A stretch of 54,598 nucleotides of DNA from contig PXBG01000034.1 in NCBI GenBank assembly GCA_003566995.1, forward strand, positions 1-54,598. The letters run 5' to 3'. The translations under genes and the position numbers were made by a program. The stretch comes from Syntrophobacteraceae bacterium (lineage in GTDB: Bacteria > Desulfobacterota > Syntrophobacteria > Syntrophobacterales > Syntrophobacteraceae). Position 1 is the stretch's first letter, and each line of letters starts with the position of its first letter. Of the stretch, positions 16,872-26,406 are shown piece after piece. The notes under the pieces are model-generated. The model saw nothing but the letters and a program-made list of their open reading frames with translations. It did no database searches and was not told the DNA's origin.

Positions 16872-18530
16872 TCATTGGTGAAAGAGAAGCAGTGGCTCTG
16901 CATAGAGTTCGGGTTTTTCCATTCCCAGCAGTTGAAAGATGGTGGAGGCCACATTGGCCAGCCCCGGCTCCGCAATGGCTGCATTCACTTCCATGGGCTT
17001 GTCTCCCGATGGATCATAGACCATGAACCAGACAGGGTTCAGGGTGTGGGCCGTTTTGCCCTTGGGGTTGCCCTGCTCGTTGATCTTGGGCCGCCCGGCC
17101 TTCTTGTCCATTTCATACATCTCTTCAGCGTTGCCGTGATCCGCGGTGACAATGAGCACCCCCTCCGCCTTTGCCACGGCTTTCATGATGCGGCCAATGC
17201 ACAGATCCACGGCCTCCACGGCGATCCTCGCCGCCTGGTAAATGCCCGTATGGCCCACCATGTCTCCATTGGGAAAATTGAGACGTATGAAATCATAGTT
17301 TTTTTCTGCGATGGCCCCAATGACATGGTCCGTGATTTCTGCAGCCTTCATCCAGGGCCGCTCTTCGAAAGGAACCCGGTCCGAAGGGATTTCCACGTAC
17401 TTTTCGAGCCTTTCATCAAGGTAGCCTGACCGGTTTCCGTTCCAGAAATAGGTCACATGCCCGAATTTTTGAGTTTCACTGATGGCCATCTGGCGCACAC
17501 CCGCAGCGCAGAGGTATTCACCGATGGTCTTTTCAATGACGGGAGGTTCCACCAGGTAGGTCTTGGGAATGTGAGCCTCCGTGTCGTATTCCATCATCCC
17601 CGCATAAGCCACGCGAGGATAGGGCTTGCGATCGAACTTGTCGAAATTTTCTTCATCGAAAGCCCGGCTGATTTCTATGGCCCGGTCGCCGCGGAAATTG
17701 AAAAAAACCACGCTGTCTCCATCCAAAATGGGGCCCACTGGACCTTTTTCGTCTGCGACGACAAAAGGGGGCAGGTCCTGGTCGATGACGCCGGGATTTT
17801 CCTGGCGGTGAGTTTCAATGGCTTCCCGTGCGGAACCGAATTGCCTTTCCTCGGCCGCCACATGCGTCTTCCAGCCCAGAGCCACCATATCCCAGTTGGC
17901 CTCGTAGCGGTCCATGGTCACCTTCATGCGCCCGCCGCCGCTGGCGATGCGGTAGTCCACCCCCTCCCGCTCATTGAGTTCTTTGAGAAAGGACTCAAAA
18001 GGCTCTATGTATTCCAGGGCGGAAGTCTCCCCCACGTCCCGCCCGTCGAGGAGAACATGCACACGGGCTTTTGCGATTTTTTCTTCGTGGGCAAGGCGCT
18101 TGAGCATGAGTTTCAAGTGATGGATGTTGCTGTGAACATTGCCGTCTGAAAAGAGGCCGATGAAGTGCATGGCCCCCCCGTTTTCCCTGCAGAACCGGGT
18201 CAGCTCTGTCCAGCCTTTGCCGCTGTAGATGCGTCCGCTTTCCAGCGCTTCGTTCACCAGCCGGGCTCCCTGAGGGTAAAAACGGCCTGCTCCCAGAGTA
18301 TTGTGTCCCACTTCCGAGTTGCCCATGTCCTCGTCACTGGGAAGGCCCACCGCTGTTCCATGTGCTTTGAGGAGGGTGTGTGGGCAGTTTTGAAGAAGCC
18401 AGTCCAGGTTGGGGGTGTAGGATTCAAGAACTGCGTTTCCAATGGGATCCTTGCGATAGCCGATGCCATCCATGATGACCAGGACCACGGGAGCGAATTT
18501 GCGGGATTTCAATAGGGTCGTTGTTTTCAT
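16872..18530 (-). CDS. gpmI: 2,3-bisphosphoglycerate-independent phosphoglycerate mutase
   Basis: The protein has 552 residues from the ATG at 18530 (MKTTTLLKSRKFAPVVLVIMDG). It shows the alkaline-phosphatase-superfamily metal site (MDGIGYRKDPIGNAV), the phosphoserine loop DMGNSEVGHNTLGAG, VLLDGRDV, FFNFRGDRAIE and the C-terminal TADHGNAE. GpmI interconverts 3- and 2-phosphoglycerate with two Mn(II) in the cytosol. It is slightly longer than the 510-residue average, with an insert before the C-terminal domain (MDKKAGRPKINEQGNPKG). It converges on the CarS fusion gene with only 24 bases between the stops. The frame is open upstream to 18713, but no better start exists. Confidence 0.96.
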   Translation of the reverse strand: MKTTTLLKSRKFAPVVLVIMDGIGYRKDPIGNAVLESYTPNLDWLLQNCPHTLLKAHGTAVGLPSDEDMGNSEVGHNTLGAGRFYPQGARLVNEALESGRIYSGKGWTELTRFCRENGGAMHFIGLFSDGNVHSNIHHLKLMLKRLAHEEKIAKARVHVLLDGRDVGETSALEYIEPFESFLKELNEREGVDYRIASGGGRMKVTMDRYEANWDMVALGWKTHVAAEERQFGSAREAIETHRQENPGVIDQDLPPFVVADEKGPVGPILDGDSVVFFNFRGDRAIEISRAFDEENFDKFDRKPYPRVAYAGMMEYDTEAHIPKTYLVEPPVIEKTIGEYLCAAGVRQMAISETQKFGHVTYFWNGNRSGYLDERLEKYVEIPSDRVPFEERPWMKAAEITDHVIGAIAEKNYDFIRLNFPNGDMVGHTGIYQAARIAVEAVDLCIGRIMKAVAKAEGVLIVTADHGNAEEMYEMDKKAGRPKINEQGNPKGKTAHTLNPVWFMVYDPSGDKPMEVNAAIAEPGLANVASTIFQLLGMEKPELYAEPLLLFHQ

Positions 18531-18652
18531 AAAAAGCCGCCTTTGCTGTGACCTTGCGGAACATTGTCTTGGGGTGAAGGAGAAATTGGCCTGCAAAAAA
18601 ACAAGGCGCTTCAGGAGGCCCGGCGGGCGGCCGGGCTTTGGAAGCCCATTCT

Positions 18653-18682
18653 GTATAATGCCATTCCATGATCCCATGTCAT
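18653..18682 (-). promoter_or_regulatory. Possible promoter of gpmI
   Basis: On the reverse strand -35 ATGACA (18682-18677), 18 bases, -10 TTATAC (18658-18653), about 120 bases before the gpmI start and just past the end of the upstream protease gene. Confidence 0.4.
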
Positions 18683-18709
18683 CGAGAGAAAGTGAAAACC
18701 CTCCCTGCC

Positions 18710-19789
18710 TCACCTTCCAGTGCGGGGGCGCTCTCCAAGGGTCAGGGAAAGAGTGCTGGAACCTCCATCCCAGTGCACCACATGGACTGTGACCCGGTCT
18801 CCCGGCCTGTGCCTTCGAATTTCTCTCACGGCGGAATCGGCATCCATCAACTCTTTGCCGTTCATTTTGGTGATGATGTCCCCACCCACGAGGAGAACAT
18901 GGTTGCCCACCTGAGCCCTGGCGTTTCCTCCCCTCAGGCCTGCTCGGTGAGCAGGCCCGTTTCGGACGACTTCCACCAGCATGACTCCCCTTTCCACCGG
19001 GATTTTCAGTGCCCTGGCAAAATCCGCAGTGAGTGTCATGAAAGAAGCGCCCATCCAGGGATAGGCGTAGTAGCCTTTTTCTATGAGTTCATCAATCACC
19101 CGCCTGGCCGTGTCCACCGGAATGGCAAACCCGATGCCCACACTGGCTCCCGTCGGGCTGAAAATGGCGGTGTTGATGCCGATCATTTTACCGCTGGAGT
19201 CGATGAGGGGTCCTCCGGAATTGCCCGGATTGATGGACGCATCCGTCTGGATGATATCTTCCACGAGGGTTCCACCCGTGGCTCTCAAAGTGCGCCCGAT
19301 GGAGCTGATGACTCCGGTGGTGAGGGTTTGCCCCAGTCCGAATGGATTTCCGATGGCGATGGCCTTTTGACCCACTTTGAGGTTTTCCGAGGAACCCATT
19401 GGAATGACGACAAGGTCTTTTGGGGGAGCATCGATTTTGAGCACAGCCAGATCTGTGTCGGGGTCCGATCCTTTCAGCTCCGCGTTGTATTTCTTGCCGT
19501 TTGCGAGGGTCACTTCCAGCTTACGGGCGTCTTCGATGACGTGGTGATTGGTGAGAATGTGGCCGCTGGAGTCGATGATGGAACCGGAACCTGCACCGCG
19601 TCTCGGGACCACATTGAAAAAGAAATCCCTTTCCAGCACGGTGCTCGTGATGTTCACCACACCCGGAGCCAGGCTCTCATAGATCTGGATGTTGTTTCGT
19701 TCATCCTCCGTGAGAGCTTCCACTGATGCTGTGCCCCAAATTGAAAGGAAAACTGCCAGCAGGAGTGAGCACACGGTCTTTTTATTCAT
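18710..19789 (-). CDS. HtrA/DegP-type S1C serine protease with one PDZ domain
   Basis: The protein has 359 residues from the ATG at 19789 (MNKKTVCSLLLAVFLSIWG), with a signal peptide ending near ASVEA (20-25), so it is exported to the periplasm. The trypsin-like domain holds the catalytic triad His83 (TNHHVIE), Asp113 (DTDLAVLKID) and Ser191 (NPGNSGGP). A single PDZ domain follows (about 240-350: YPWMGASFMTL, RGVMLVEVVRNGPAHRAGLR, GDIITKMNG). The length matches DegS/DegQ-like proteins with one PDZ. Its likely role is envelope protein quality control or regulated proteolysis. A paralogous protease gene lies 171 bases upstream on the same strand. Confidence 0.93.
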   Translation of the reverse strand: MNKKTVCSLLLAVFLSIWGTASVEALTEDERNNIQIYESLAPGVVNITSTVLERDFFFNVVPRRGAGSGSIIDSSGHILTNHHVIEDARKLEVTLANGKKYNAELKGSDPDTDLAVLKIDAPPKDLVVIPMGSSENLKVGQKAIAIGNPFGLGQTLTTGVISSIGRTLRATGGTLVEDIIQTDASINPGNSGGPLIDSSGKMIGINTAIFSPTGASVGIGFAIPVDTARRVIDELIEKGYYAYPWMGASFMTLTADFARALKIPVERGVMLVEVVRNGPAHRAGLRGGNARAQVGNHVLLVGGDIITKMNGKELMDADSAVREIRRHRPGDRVTVHVVHWDGGSSTLSLTLGERPRTGR

Positions 19790-19960
19790 CTTGGTTTTTT
19801 GCCTCCCATCGCGCACAGTGATTCTTCATGTAAAATGCAAAACGTCCCGCCCGGAGCATCCCTGCGAAGGATGATCGGCCTTTTCCCTTGGTCCGGGTCA
19901 TGAAATCACTCGTCGACGTTTTTTTTGAACTGGAGACGCCGGCCCTTGTTTTCTTCAGGG

Positions 19961-20779
19961 TCAGGAAGGCGTCCCTGGACGGCGCATGCGCCTCAAGGCC
20001 CAGTATACTACAATGGAACCCAATATCCAGCCCAGCCATTTCACCCATCCGTGTATGAGTCCGGGGGCCACCTTTTTCACTTGATTGACGGGTATGGCAA
20101 AGCCGATTCCCACGCTCGTTCCCGTGGGACTCAGCATGGCCGTGTTCATGCCCACCAGTTCGCCCCTGGAATTGACGAGAGCTCCTCCCGAGTTGCCGGG
20201 GTTGATGGAAGCATCTGTTTGTATGAGGTTTCGAAGAACCCTTCCCCCATCTCTGATGTCCCGGCCGGTCATGCTGACGGTGCCCACGGTGAGGGTCTGG
20301 CCAAGTCCAAAAGGGTTTCCCACGGCGAGGACTTTTCCCCCCACTTCCAGTTTGTCTGAATCTCCAAGGACGATGGGAATCAAGGGGTGCGCACCCGCAT
20401 CGATGCGCAGGATGGCGATGTCATGGCGGGGGGAGGTCGCGAGAATGCTTGCGGCAAAACGGTGGCCGTCATAGAGCGCCACTTCAATGTTTTCTGCTTC
20501 TGCCACCACGTGGTGATTGGTGACAATGGTTCCATCATCTCTCAGAATGATGCCCGATCCAGACATGGAAGAGGAGGGCAGAGGACAAAAAAAGTACTCG
20601 GGATCGCAGGGGGCCGTGGTGATGTTCACCACGGAGGGGGCGACTTTTTCAAAGACCTCGATGGTGTTCTCTTCCTCGGAAATCAAGGCGAAGGCTTCGT
20701 GAGCCCCGATCCAGACCATGAAACAGGCCGCGATGATGAGAAGGTGATGACAAAGAGCTTTTCCAAAGGGGGTGTCCAT
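19961..20779 (-). CDS. S1C serine protease without PDZ, with a C-terminal membrane anchor
   Basis: The protein has 272 residues. An N-terminal hydrophobic segment (about 12-31) precedes a trypsin-like domain with an intact triad: His90 (TNHHVVA), Asp120 (RHDIAILRID) and Ser197 (NPGNSGGA). Where the neighbouring paralogue has a PDZ domain, this protein ends with a membrane span (KWLGWILGSIVVYWAL, about 247-262) and a basic tail RRMRRPGTPS, which would hold the tail on the cytoplasmic side. Two cysteines in PCDPEYFFCP are likely a disulfide in the activation-loop region. The two genes are clearly duplicates: the stretch GNPFGLGQTLT is shared. The start has no obvious ribosome-binding site. Confidence 0.88.
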   Translation of the reverse strand: MDTPFGKALCHHLLIIAACFMVWIGAHEAFALISEEENTIEVFEKVAPSVVNITTAPCDPEYFFCPLPSSSMSGSGIILRDDGTIVTNHHVVAEAENIEVALYDGHRFAASILATSPRHDIAILRIDAGAHPLIPIVLGDSDKLEVGGKVLAVGNPFGLGQTLTVGTVSMTGRDIRDGGRVLRNLIQTDASINPGNSGGALVNSRGELVGMNTAMLSPTGTSVGIGFAIPVNQVKKVAPGLIHGWVKWLGWILGSIVVYWALRRMRRPGTPS

Positions 20780-20892
20780 GATAAGCCAATTGAACTCAAC
20801 GGTTTAAAAATGCTAGGATATATGGCTCAGGGGCTTGAAGGGTGCACAGGGCCAGTTCCCCGGAGGAAAGGTTTGTCGAGGGGAAGGGTGCC

Positions 20893-21576
20893 ATGGGGGC
20901 GGGGTCTCCGTCTGAAGCTCCCTTGATTTGCGAATTCGCCGGGAAACAGAGAGAACACGGCCTGGTATGGGTTGATTCAATGTTTTTTGCTGCTGTGAGA
21001 GAATTTTTTTGTTTCATGGAAAGAGCTCCCCGTGGGGTGTGGGTCAGTGCTTTTTTTCTTCTCCAGCTGGGAGGTGCCCTGGGAGTCATCTGGCTTTTCC
21101 GGATGGAAGTGGCCGGAATGCTGTTCCCTCTCTCCCTCCTCTTGTTTGGAGCCATTTGCACCCCGTTGCTTCAGGTCCGTGCGCCTCATTCCCTCCTTTC
21201 CTGGCATCGCTGGGTCCCGTGTCTTTTTTATGCGGCCTTCATTTTTTCCCTCTCCAGCCGATCTTTCAGTGACGTTTCCCCTTCATTCAGCACCAGCTGG
21301 TTTCACCCCCTGGAATATTTTTCCCTGGGGCTTTTCCTGTGCTTTGCCTGGTATCCGGTGGTGAAACGCAGCGGTTTTTTCCCTTTTGCCTGGAGAGTGC
21401 TTCTTTCGGGAGTGCTTTTGAGCATTGCCGATGAGACCCTTCAGGCTTTTGTTCCCGGAAGGTACCCCACCCTTTTGGATCTGGCACTGGACTTTTTTGG
21501 CTTGAGCGTTGCCCTCGGAATGTTCGGATTCGTGCATTATCTGCGGGGAATTTGCTTGCACAATGCCCGCGCTTGA
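20893..21576 (+). CDS. VanZ-like integral membrane protein
   Basis: The protein has about 227 residues from the ATG at 20893, with AGGGGAAGGG just upstream; GTG 20842 and ATG 20980 are alternatives. Membrane segments include VWVSAFFLLQLGGALGVIWL, AGMLFPLSLLLFGAI, WVPCLFYAAFIFSLSS and LLDLALDFFGLSVALGMFGF. The pattern YAAFIFSLSSRSF, then FHPLEYFSLGLFLCF, then ADETLQAFVPGRYPTLLDLALDF matches the VanZ family, where Asp/Glu and Gln in the fourth segment (DExxQ...R...DxxxD) are conserved. The family is named after teicoplanin resistance, but most members are uncharacterised. It is divergent from the protease pair and 90 bases upstream of the giant hypothetical gene. Confidence 0.8.
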   Translation: MGAGSPSEAPLICEFAGKQREHGLVWVDSMFFAAVREFFCFMERAPRGVWVSAFFLLQLGGALGVIWLFRMEVAGMLFPLSLLLFGAICTPLLQVRAPHSLLSWHRWVPCLFYAAFIFSLSSRSFSDVSPSFSTSWFHPLEYFSLGLFLCFAWYPVVKRSGFFPFAWRVLLSGVLLSIADETLQAFVPGRYPTLLDLALDFFGLSVALGMFGFVHYLRGICLHNARA

Positions 21577-21666
21577 ACTCATGATACCCCCTGCTTTCCC
21601 CATGGGGAATTCAGGCTTCCTTCATGATTTTGTGACGGAAACGGAACAGGTGAAACGGAAAAGGTC

Positions 21667-24600
21667 ATGAACGAAAACAGATTCATCTGGCAGACGAAGC
21701 CCATGGGCCAACATGAGACCTTCTTTCGCCTGATTCGTCCGGAAGACTATGAACTCTATGGGATCAACCCTCAAGACGTTCCCATGGGCACCTTTGCTTC
21801 GGAAGATCACCCAAGCTTCCTGCCCAGCCGCTATGGAGGCAATGCGTATGGGCTTGGCCTCATGGAACAGAGTGTCCTGAGCCGGGGGGACACTGACTTT
21901 CTCGAGGACTTCGACTTTCAGAACTCCGTTGAGATCAGCAGGAATGCCAAACGGCTCAACGCCATCTATCAGAAACTGGGGCTCCTCATTCGGTTCAGCC
22001 GCAAAGGCAAGCGCTATTTTCTGATCCCCATCAACCTTGTGGCACACTCCCTTCAGGATATCAAGACCAAAGCCGACGAAATCGAAGAACTGATCTTTCA
22101 GCATATTTTTGACACCCGCACAGAAAAGTTGGATGTGGGACTCCTCACTTCCAGCCACGATCTTCTTGTGCATGAACTGGCCGCAAGGCTGACCAGTCAC
22201 CGCATCTTTCTTTTTGAAAATATAGAGAAACTGAGTTCCTGGCAGCTGCCTCTGGACATCGTGGTGCTTCCCAAGGATCCTTATGAATTTTTACTGGAGC
22301 AAAAGCTTCCCCGGACCATTCGCCGTCCCATGAGCCGCAAGAGGATCTTCAACCATGCCATGTATCTGGCGGGAAAAATCTACGATCTGCTGGAACCGGG
22401 CGGAATGGTTCACGTCCTGGCCCACTCTCCCGGGCCCCAGGGCAATGAGGTCTGCAAGGTCAGGTTCCGTACAGAAGAGGATTTCAAGCACTTTCTCCTG
22501 TTTGCCCACACCTTCAAAACAAAGGGAAAATATGCAGGCCGGCCGGGTCAGATGACCCTGGACATTCCCATTTCCGACCTGCATTACTATGTGAACCGCT
22601 TTGAATTTTTCGATCCGCAGCTCAAGGGCCACCTGCCTCAGCATAAAGTGGAAGAGTTCACCATCGATGACATCAACCGGCTGCCTCACCTGAATTTCAA
22701 ACTCCCCCGCAACCTCATCAACGATCCCGAGAAACAGTGGCAAAGGATCTTCGAACCCTATTATCAAACGAGGGTTTTGAAGCGCAAAACTCCCAGGCAC
22801 CATCATCAATACTGGAAAGATCGCCTGGAGGTGGACAGGGAGCTTCCCGAAAGCCTTTTTGTCTACGTGGGCTTCAAGAGAAAACCCGCCGTGGATCTGG
22901 CCCAATTGGAACAGGACATCAGAACCTCCGGCATGCAGGGGTGTTCTCTTTCCCTGGTGGCGGAATATCGCAATTCATTCCGCTACGTCCTCGATGTGCT
23001 TCGAATCCTCGAGCAGATCAAAAACAATGACTTTCCAGAGCTTTCCGAGCATGAGCGGGCGCGCCTGAGCAATCCCTTCAAAACCCCGACGGCCAGTTTC
23101 GCCCCCATTCTCAGTCTTTTGAAAAAAAACAAGAAACTCCTTCAGGTGCGTGAATACCTGAACCCCGATCAGATCGAAGGGCACTACACCCCTGTCATGG
23201 AACACATTCCCAAACTGGCTCTCCATGGATTCCATCGCGAATGGTTGACGGAAATCCTGCTGATTGTCGTGGGGCACACCACCATGAGCCGCATTGTGTT
23301 TGGGAAGCTTCCCGCGGACACGCTCAAGCCCATCACCGACAGGGCCAAGGAGGGGGCGCCCCAGGACACTCTCGACCTGCTCAGGGTGTGTCGTCTCATG
23401 AGTATGGCGGAAATCGCGGCCTCACTGGGTGAATCCTTCAAGGCCGGTCAGGCGACGGAACTGAACCGGCTTTATGAGGATGCCATCAAGGTGGCGACAG
23501 ATTCCAGGCTCAGTTGGAATGAACTGCAGGACTTCTGCATCAGCGCCCTGGGGGGTGTGCAGAACAAAGCCGTCCGTGAGATGCTCAAGTTCTTCAATCT
23601 CTTTGAATTTCTCGACACGTGGCAGGAATATCTTTCCAAGGGCATTTTCGAAAAGGAAGTCATCTGTGACTACGAGCCGGAGAAGCTCAACCTGCTCAAC
23701 CAGGCCCTGGAACTGGCGGACACTGCCGAGGAATTCAAACAGGAGTTCATGGTCAATTATGTCTTTGGGCATTCCTATTTTTTTCGTCAGTTCCTTCACT
23801 CCGAGTTTCACGGCACGGGGCATCTTTTTCCCAAATTGGGGGCGCGAGCCGGTTTCATCCTCGTTTGGATCGCTGTCAACGCCTGTGAGCGGCACGTGAT
23901 CAACTTCAACCCCATGCTGGCGGGCATTCAGGAAGAACGCAAAGACCTGAGAATCAAAAAAATACGGGACCGCTTGCTGGGCATTCCCAGGGAGCGGCTT
24001 CATCAGGGCTTCTTCCAGCAGATCATGAAGGCTCTTCAGGAAGGAGGCCCTGCCTTTGTTGACGACAGCGGACTTCGAATCATCAGCAATTCCCAGACCC
24101 GAACCATTGACGTTTCTTTTGTGGATCTGGAAGAGAACATTCAGCAGATTGACAGCCTTTTGAACCACTTCGAATCCCAAAAACTAAGAGGAATCAATCT
24201 GAAGAATCTTCAGGACCTGGAAATACGATTTTCCGAGCTGGAAAGTTTCCACCAGTACCTGAAGGGGGAAGGGGTTTCCACGGAACGGGGCCTCACGGAA
24301 AATGGAGGAGAGTTTGCTGCCGAGGATGAGAAAATTGACGAAATAGAGTGGCGCCTCAGGTTCATTCTTCAGGCTCAGGTCTTTTTGCCCGAGGAGATTC
24401 ATGACAATGTGAGCCTCCTGGCCCGGCATTGCCCGGAAATTCTGCGGTTTTTTCTTCCCGAGCTTCAGGACCTCGGCAATCTTCTGGAAAATTGGCCCAC
24501 CAGGGAAAAGAGATCCCTGGGCAGTTACGTGATGCGGTGTCTGGAGAAATTCCAGGCGCTGGTCATCAGAGACCGCAACGCCTTTCAGAATCAGAGCGCA

Positions 24601-26370
24601 TTTTACCAGCTGGCCAAAAAAGAGTTCGGCCCCCTCGCGGAGGAGGGCATCGGTGTCACCCATGCGCAGATGGATGTGCTCGAGTATCTTGTGGAAAGAG
24701 TTCAGCAGCAGCCCTTTCTCTACCAGGCCATGACCCTGGCGCTTCTTTTCCAGGAAATAGGCAGGCTGGAGTCCTATTACGGAAAGCTGGATGATGCCGT
24801 CAGGTTTTTATCCCATGGGGAAAGGGGGGGCGCAATCCTTGAACAGCTCAAAATCCTCAAACGGTATCGGCTGGATCCCCGTGTGGAACGGCTGGTGATT
24901 GTGCTTGTGAGAAACCATGGCCTCTTGGGCCACGTCATACAGGGTGACGAGCCACTGGGTTCATTGAGTGCCGTCACGGCAAGGAGAGACGAGAGTCTTC
25001 TGGATGTTTATGTGCTGCAGTGCATCCTGGGGTCCGCCTCTGTCAGGGAGGGCATGATGGTTTCGGACCTGCTGGATGATTTCTTGTTCCACCGCTCCCT
25101 TTGTTTTCAGGTCATGCAAAGTGGCGGCGACTGGGAAAAATGGATGCCCGGCCATTTCAGGAATCGTGGTGCGGCCTTCCATGACGATGTTCAGCTTCTG
25201 TCCCTGAGCGAGGCCCGCCAGTCAGCCCATCATGAAGCCCCTTTGAGTTATGCGCCGGAAAAATTGCAGGACAAAGTTCTCTGGAAGGGGATGCAGGCCC
25301 TTGCTTTTGAGCGCCTTCTTCGGTTGCTGGGCATCCAGCACATCGGCATTCAGGATGTGCAGATGGTGTTGCAGAAAAAACCCTTGAACTTTGTTTATCA
25401 CAAAAAAAAGCTGAAGAGTGTTGGGTTTCAGAATTTTGAGAGGCACCTTCAGCGGGCGGTGAAGATCCATGGATTGCTTCTTTCTCTGTCTCCCTCCATA
25501 AGGTTTTATCTCCTTCACGGCCTCGATCATCTGGGGGGCGCTTTTCGCATCGGGGATTTTTCCTCCCTGGCGGGAGCGTTGGAGGAAGAGGAATGCCTCA
25601 AGGTCCTTTTCCTGGCTTTTCAGACCCTGAATCATCACTTTGGCCTGGGTCACAAAGGGGGAGCCGTCAGGTTCGGCGAACTGGGTGAAAATGTGTTGCG
25701 AAGGCGCGAGGCCCTTCAGAACACCCTGGGCCATTTCAGTTTTCCCGAGAAATTCAGCCTGAAAGGACAGCCTTTTGTGCAACCGGGGGTGGTTGACAAG
25801 ATCCATTTTGAGGTGAGCCCCTCTGAACCCATTTTATTGGTCAGCTATCATGACGCGGATCAGTTCAACCTCATGGTCCAGTGTCTCGAGCGCATCTGGA
25901 ATCACGAAGAACTCAATGAAAGGTACAAGAACCTGGTCCATGAGCTTCGGGAAAAGCTCCCCCATGACACGAAGAGCTTCGAGGAAGAGCTGAGATCTGT
26001 GTATCGCCGGCAGAGGACGAAAATCAATGAAAACATCCTGAGGGTTTTTCAGGAGGAATTGAGCGAAGCGGAAGATTTTTCACAATTGACGGCCATCGGG
26101 AAAGATCTTTCGGCTCAGCAGCCGGAAAGGCATTTCCTGGAGCACCAGAAGTTTCTTTTGAAAGAAATGTTTGAATTTCACCTTTCGCGCATTCGGGATG
26201 AGTACCTGAGACGCATCAACCAGGAAATCAACCTCCTGGACACCCAAAAAAGTTTGGCCGATTACTGGAACCAGCTCAAATATGAACTCTACGCGCATCG
26301 CTCCTATGTGGGAAAAGAGTATGAATCACTCATCGCCCGATTCATCGATGAGCGCATGGAGTCCCTGTGA
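21667..26370 (+). CDS. Giant (1567-residue) multidomain protein of unknown function
   Basis: The frame is uninterrupted, with AAAAGG just upstream of the ATG. It appears soluble: no signal peptide or membrane span. Around 165-290 there is a Rossmann-like part with IYDLLEPGGMVHVLA, reminiscent of the L-x-P-G-G motif of SAM methyltransferases. Around 1005-1130 a helical region resembles a decayed HD domain of the GlnD type: LALLFQEIGRLE in place of HD, SHGERGGAILEQL, and LVIVLVRNHGLLGHV, with the metal-binding His-Asp replaced by Gln-Glu. The C-terminal 150 residues are long charged helices, probably coiled coil. No family is recognised with confidence. It lies next to, and may be co-transcribed with, the VanZ-like gene. 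Codon use looks like that of its neighbours. Confidence 0.85.
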   Translation: MNENRFIWQTKPMGQHETFFRLIRPEDYELYGINPQDVPMGTFASEDHPSFLPSRYGGNAYGLGLMEQSVLSRGDTDFLEDFDFQNSVEISRNAKRLNAIYQKLGLLIRFSRKGKRYFLIPINLVAHSLQDIKTKADEIEELIFQHIFDTRTEKLDVGLLTSSHDLLVHELAARLTSHRIFLFENIEKLSSWQLPLDIVVLPKDPYEFLLEQKLPRTIRRPMSRKRIFNHAMYLAGKIYDLLEPGGMVHVLAHSPGPQGNEVCKVRFRTEEDFKHFLLFAHTFKTKGKYAGRPGQMTLDIPISDLHYYVNRFEFFDPQLKGHLPQHKVEEFTIDDINRLPHLNFKLPRNLINDPEKQWQRIFEPYYQTRVLKRKTPRHHHQYWKDRLEVDRELPESLFVYVGFKRKPAVDLAQLEQDIRTSGMQGCSLSLVAEYRNSFRYVLDVLRILEQIKNNDFPELSEHERARLSNPFKTPTASFAPILSLLKKNKKLLQVREYLNPDQIEGHYTPVMEHIPKLALHGFHREWLTEILLIVVGHTTMSRIVFGKLPADTLKPITDRAKEGAPQDTLDLLRVCRLMSMAEIAASLGESFKAGQATELNRLYEDAIKVATDSRLSWNELQDFCISALGGVQNKAVREMLKFFNLFEFLDTWQEYLSKGIFEKEVICDYEPEKLNLLNQALELADTAEEFKQEFMVNYVFGHSYFFRQFLHSEFHGTGHLFPKLGARAGFILVWIAVNACERHVINFNPMLAGIQEERKDLRIKKIRDRLLGIPRERLHQGFFQQIMKALQEGGPAFVDDSGLRIISNSQTRTIDVSFVDLEENIQQIDSLLNHFESQKLRGINLKNLQDLEIRFSELESFHQYLKGEGVSTERGLTENGGEFAAEDEKIDEIEWRLRFILQAQVFLPEEIHDNVSLLARHCPEILRFFLPELQDLGNLLENWPTREKRSLGSYVMRCLEKFQALVIRDRNAFQNQSAFYQLAKKEFGPLAEEGIGVTHAQMDVLEYLVERVQQQPFLYQAMTLALLFQEIGRLESYYGKLDDAVRFLSHGERGGAILEQLKILKRYRLDPRVERLVIVLVRNHGLLGHVIQGDEPLGSLSAVTARRDESLLDVYVLQCILGSASVREGMMVSDLLDDFLFHRSLCFQVMQSGGDWEKWMPGHFRNRGAAFHDDVQLLSLSEARQSAHHEAPLSYAPEKLQDKVLWKGMQALAFERLLRLLGIQHIGIQDVQMVLQKKPLNFVYHKKKLKSVGFQNFERHLQRAVKIHGLLLSLSPSIRFYLLHGLDHLGGAFRIGDFSSLAGALEEEECLKVLFLAFQTLNHHFGLGHKGGAVRFGELGENVLRRREALQNTLGHFSFPEKFSLKGQPFVQPGVVDKIHFEVSPSEPILLVSYHDADQFNLMVQCLERIWNHEELNERYKNLVHELREKLPHDTKSFEEELRSVYRRQRTKINENILRVFQEELSEAEDFSQLTAIGKDLSAQQPERHFLEHQKFLLKEMFEFHLSRIRDEYLRRINQEINLLDTQKSLADYWNQLKYELYAHRSYVGKEYESLIARFIDERMESL

Positions 26371-26406
26371 CCCGGCGTGAAATGTCTTTTTGCCCAACGG
26401 CCACGC

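Noticed and set aside
18618..18636. The hairpin GCCCGGC/GCCGGGC after the PDZ protease gene as an intrinsic terminator
   Set aside because: It lacks a directly following T run on either strand.
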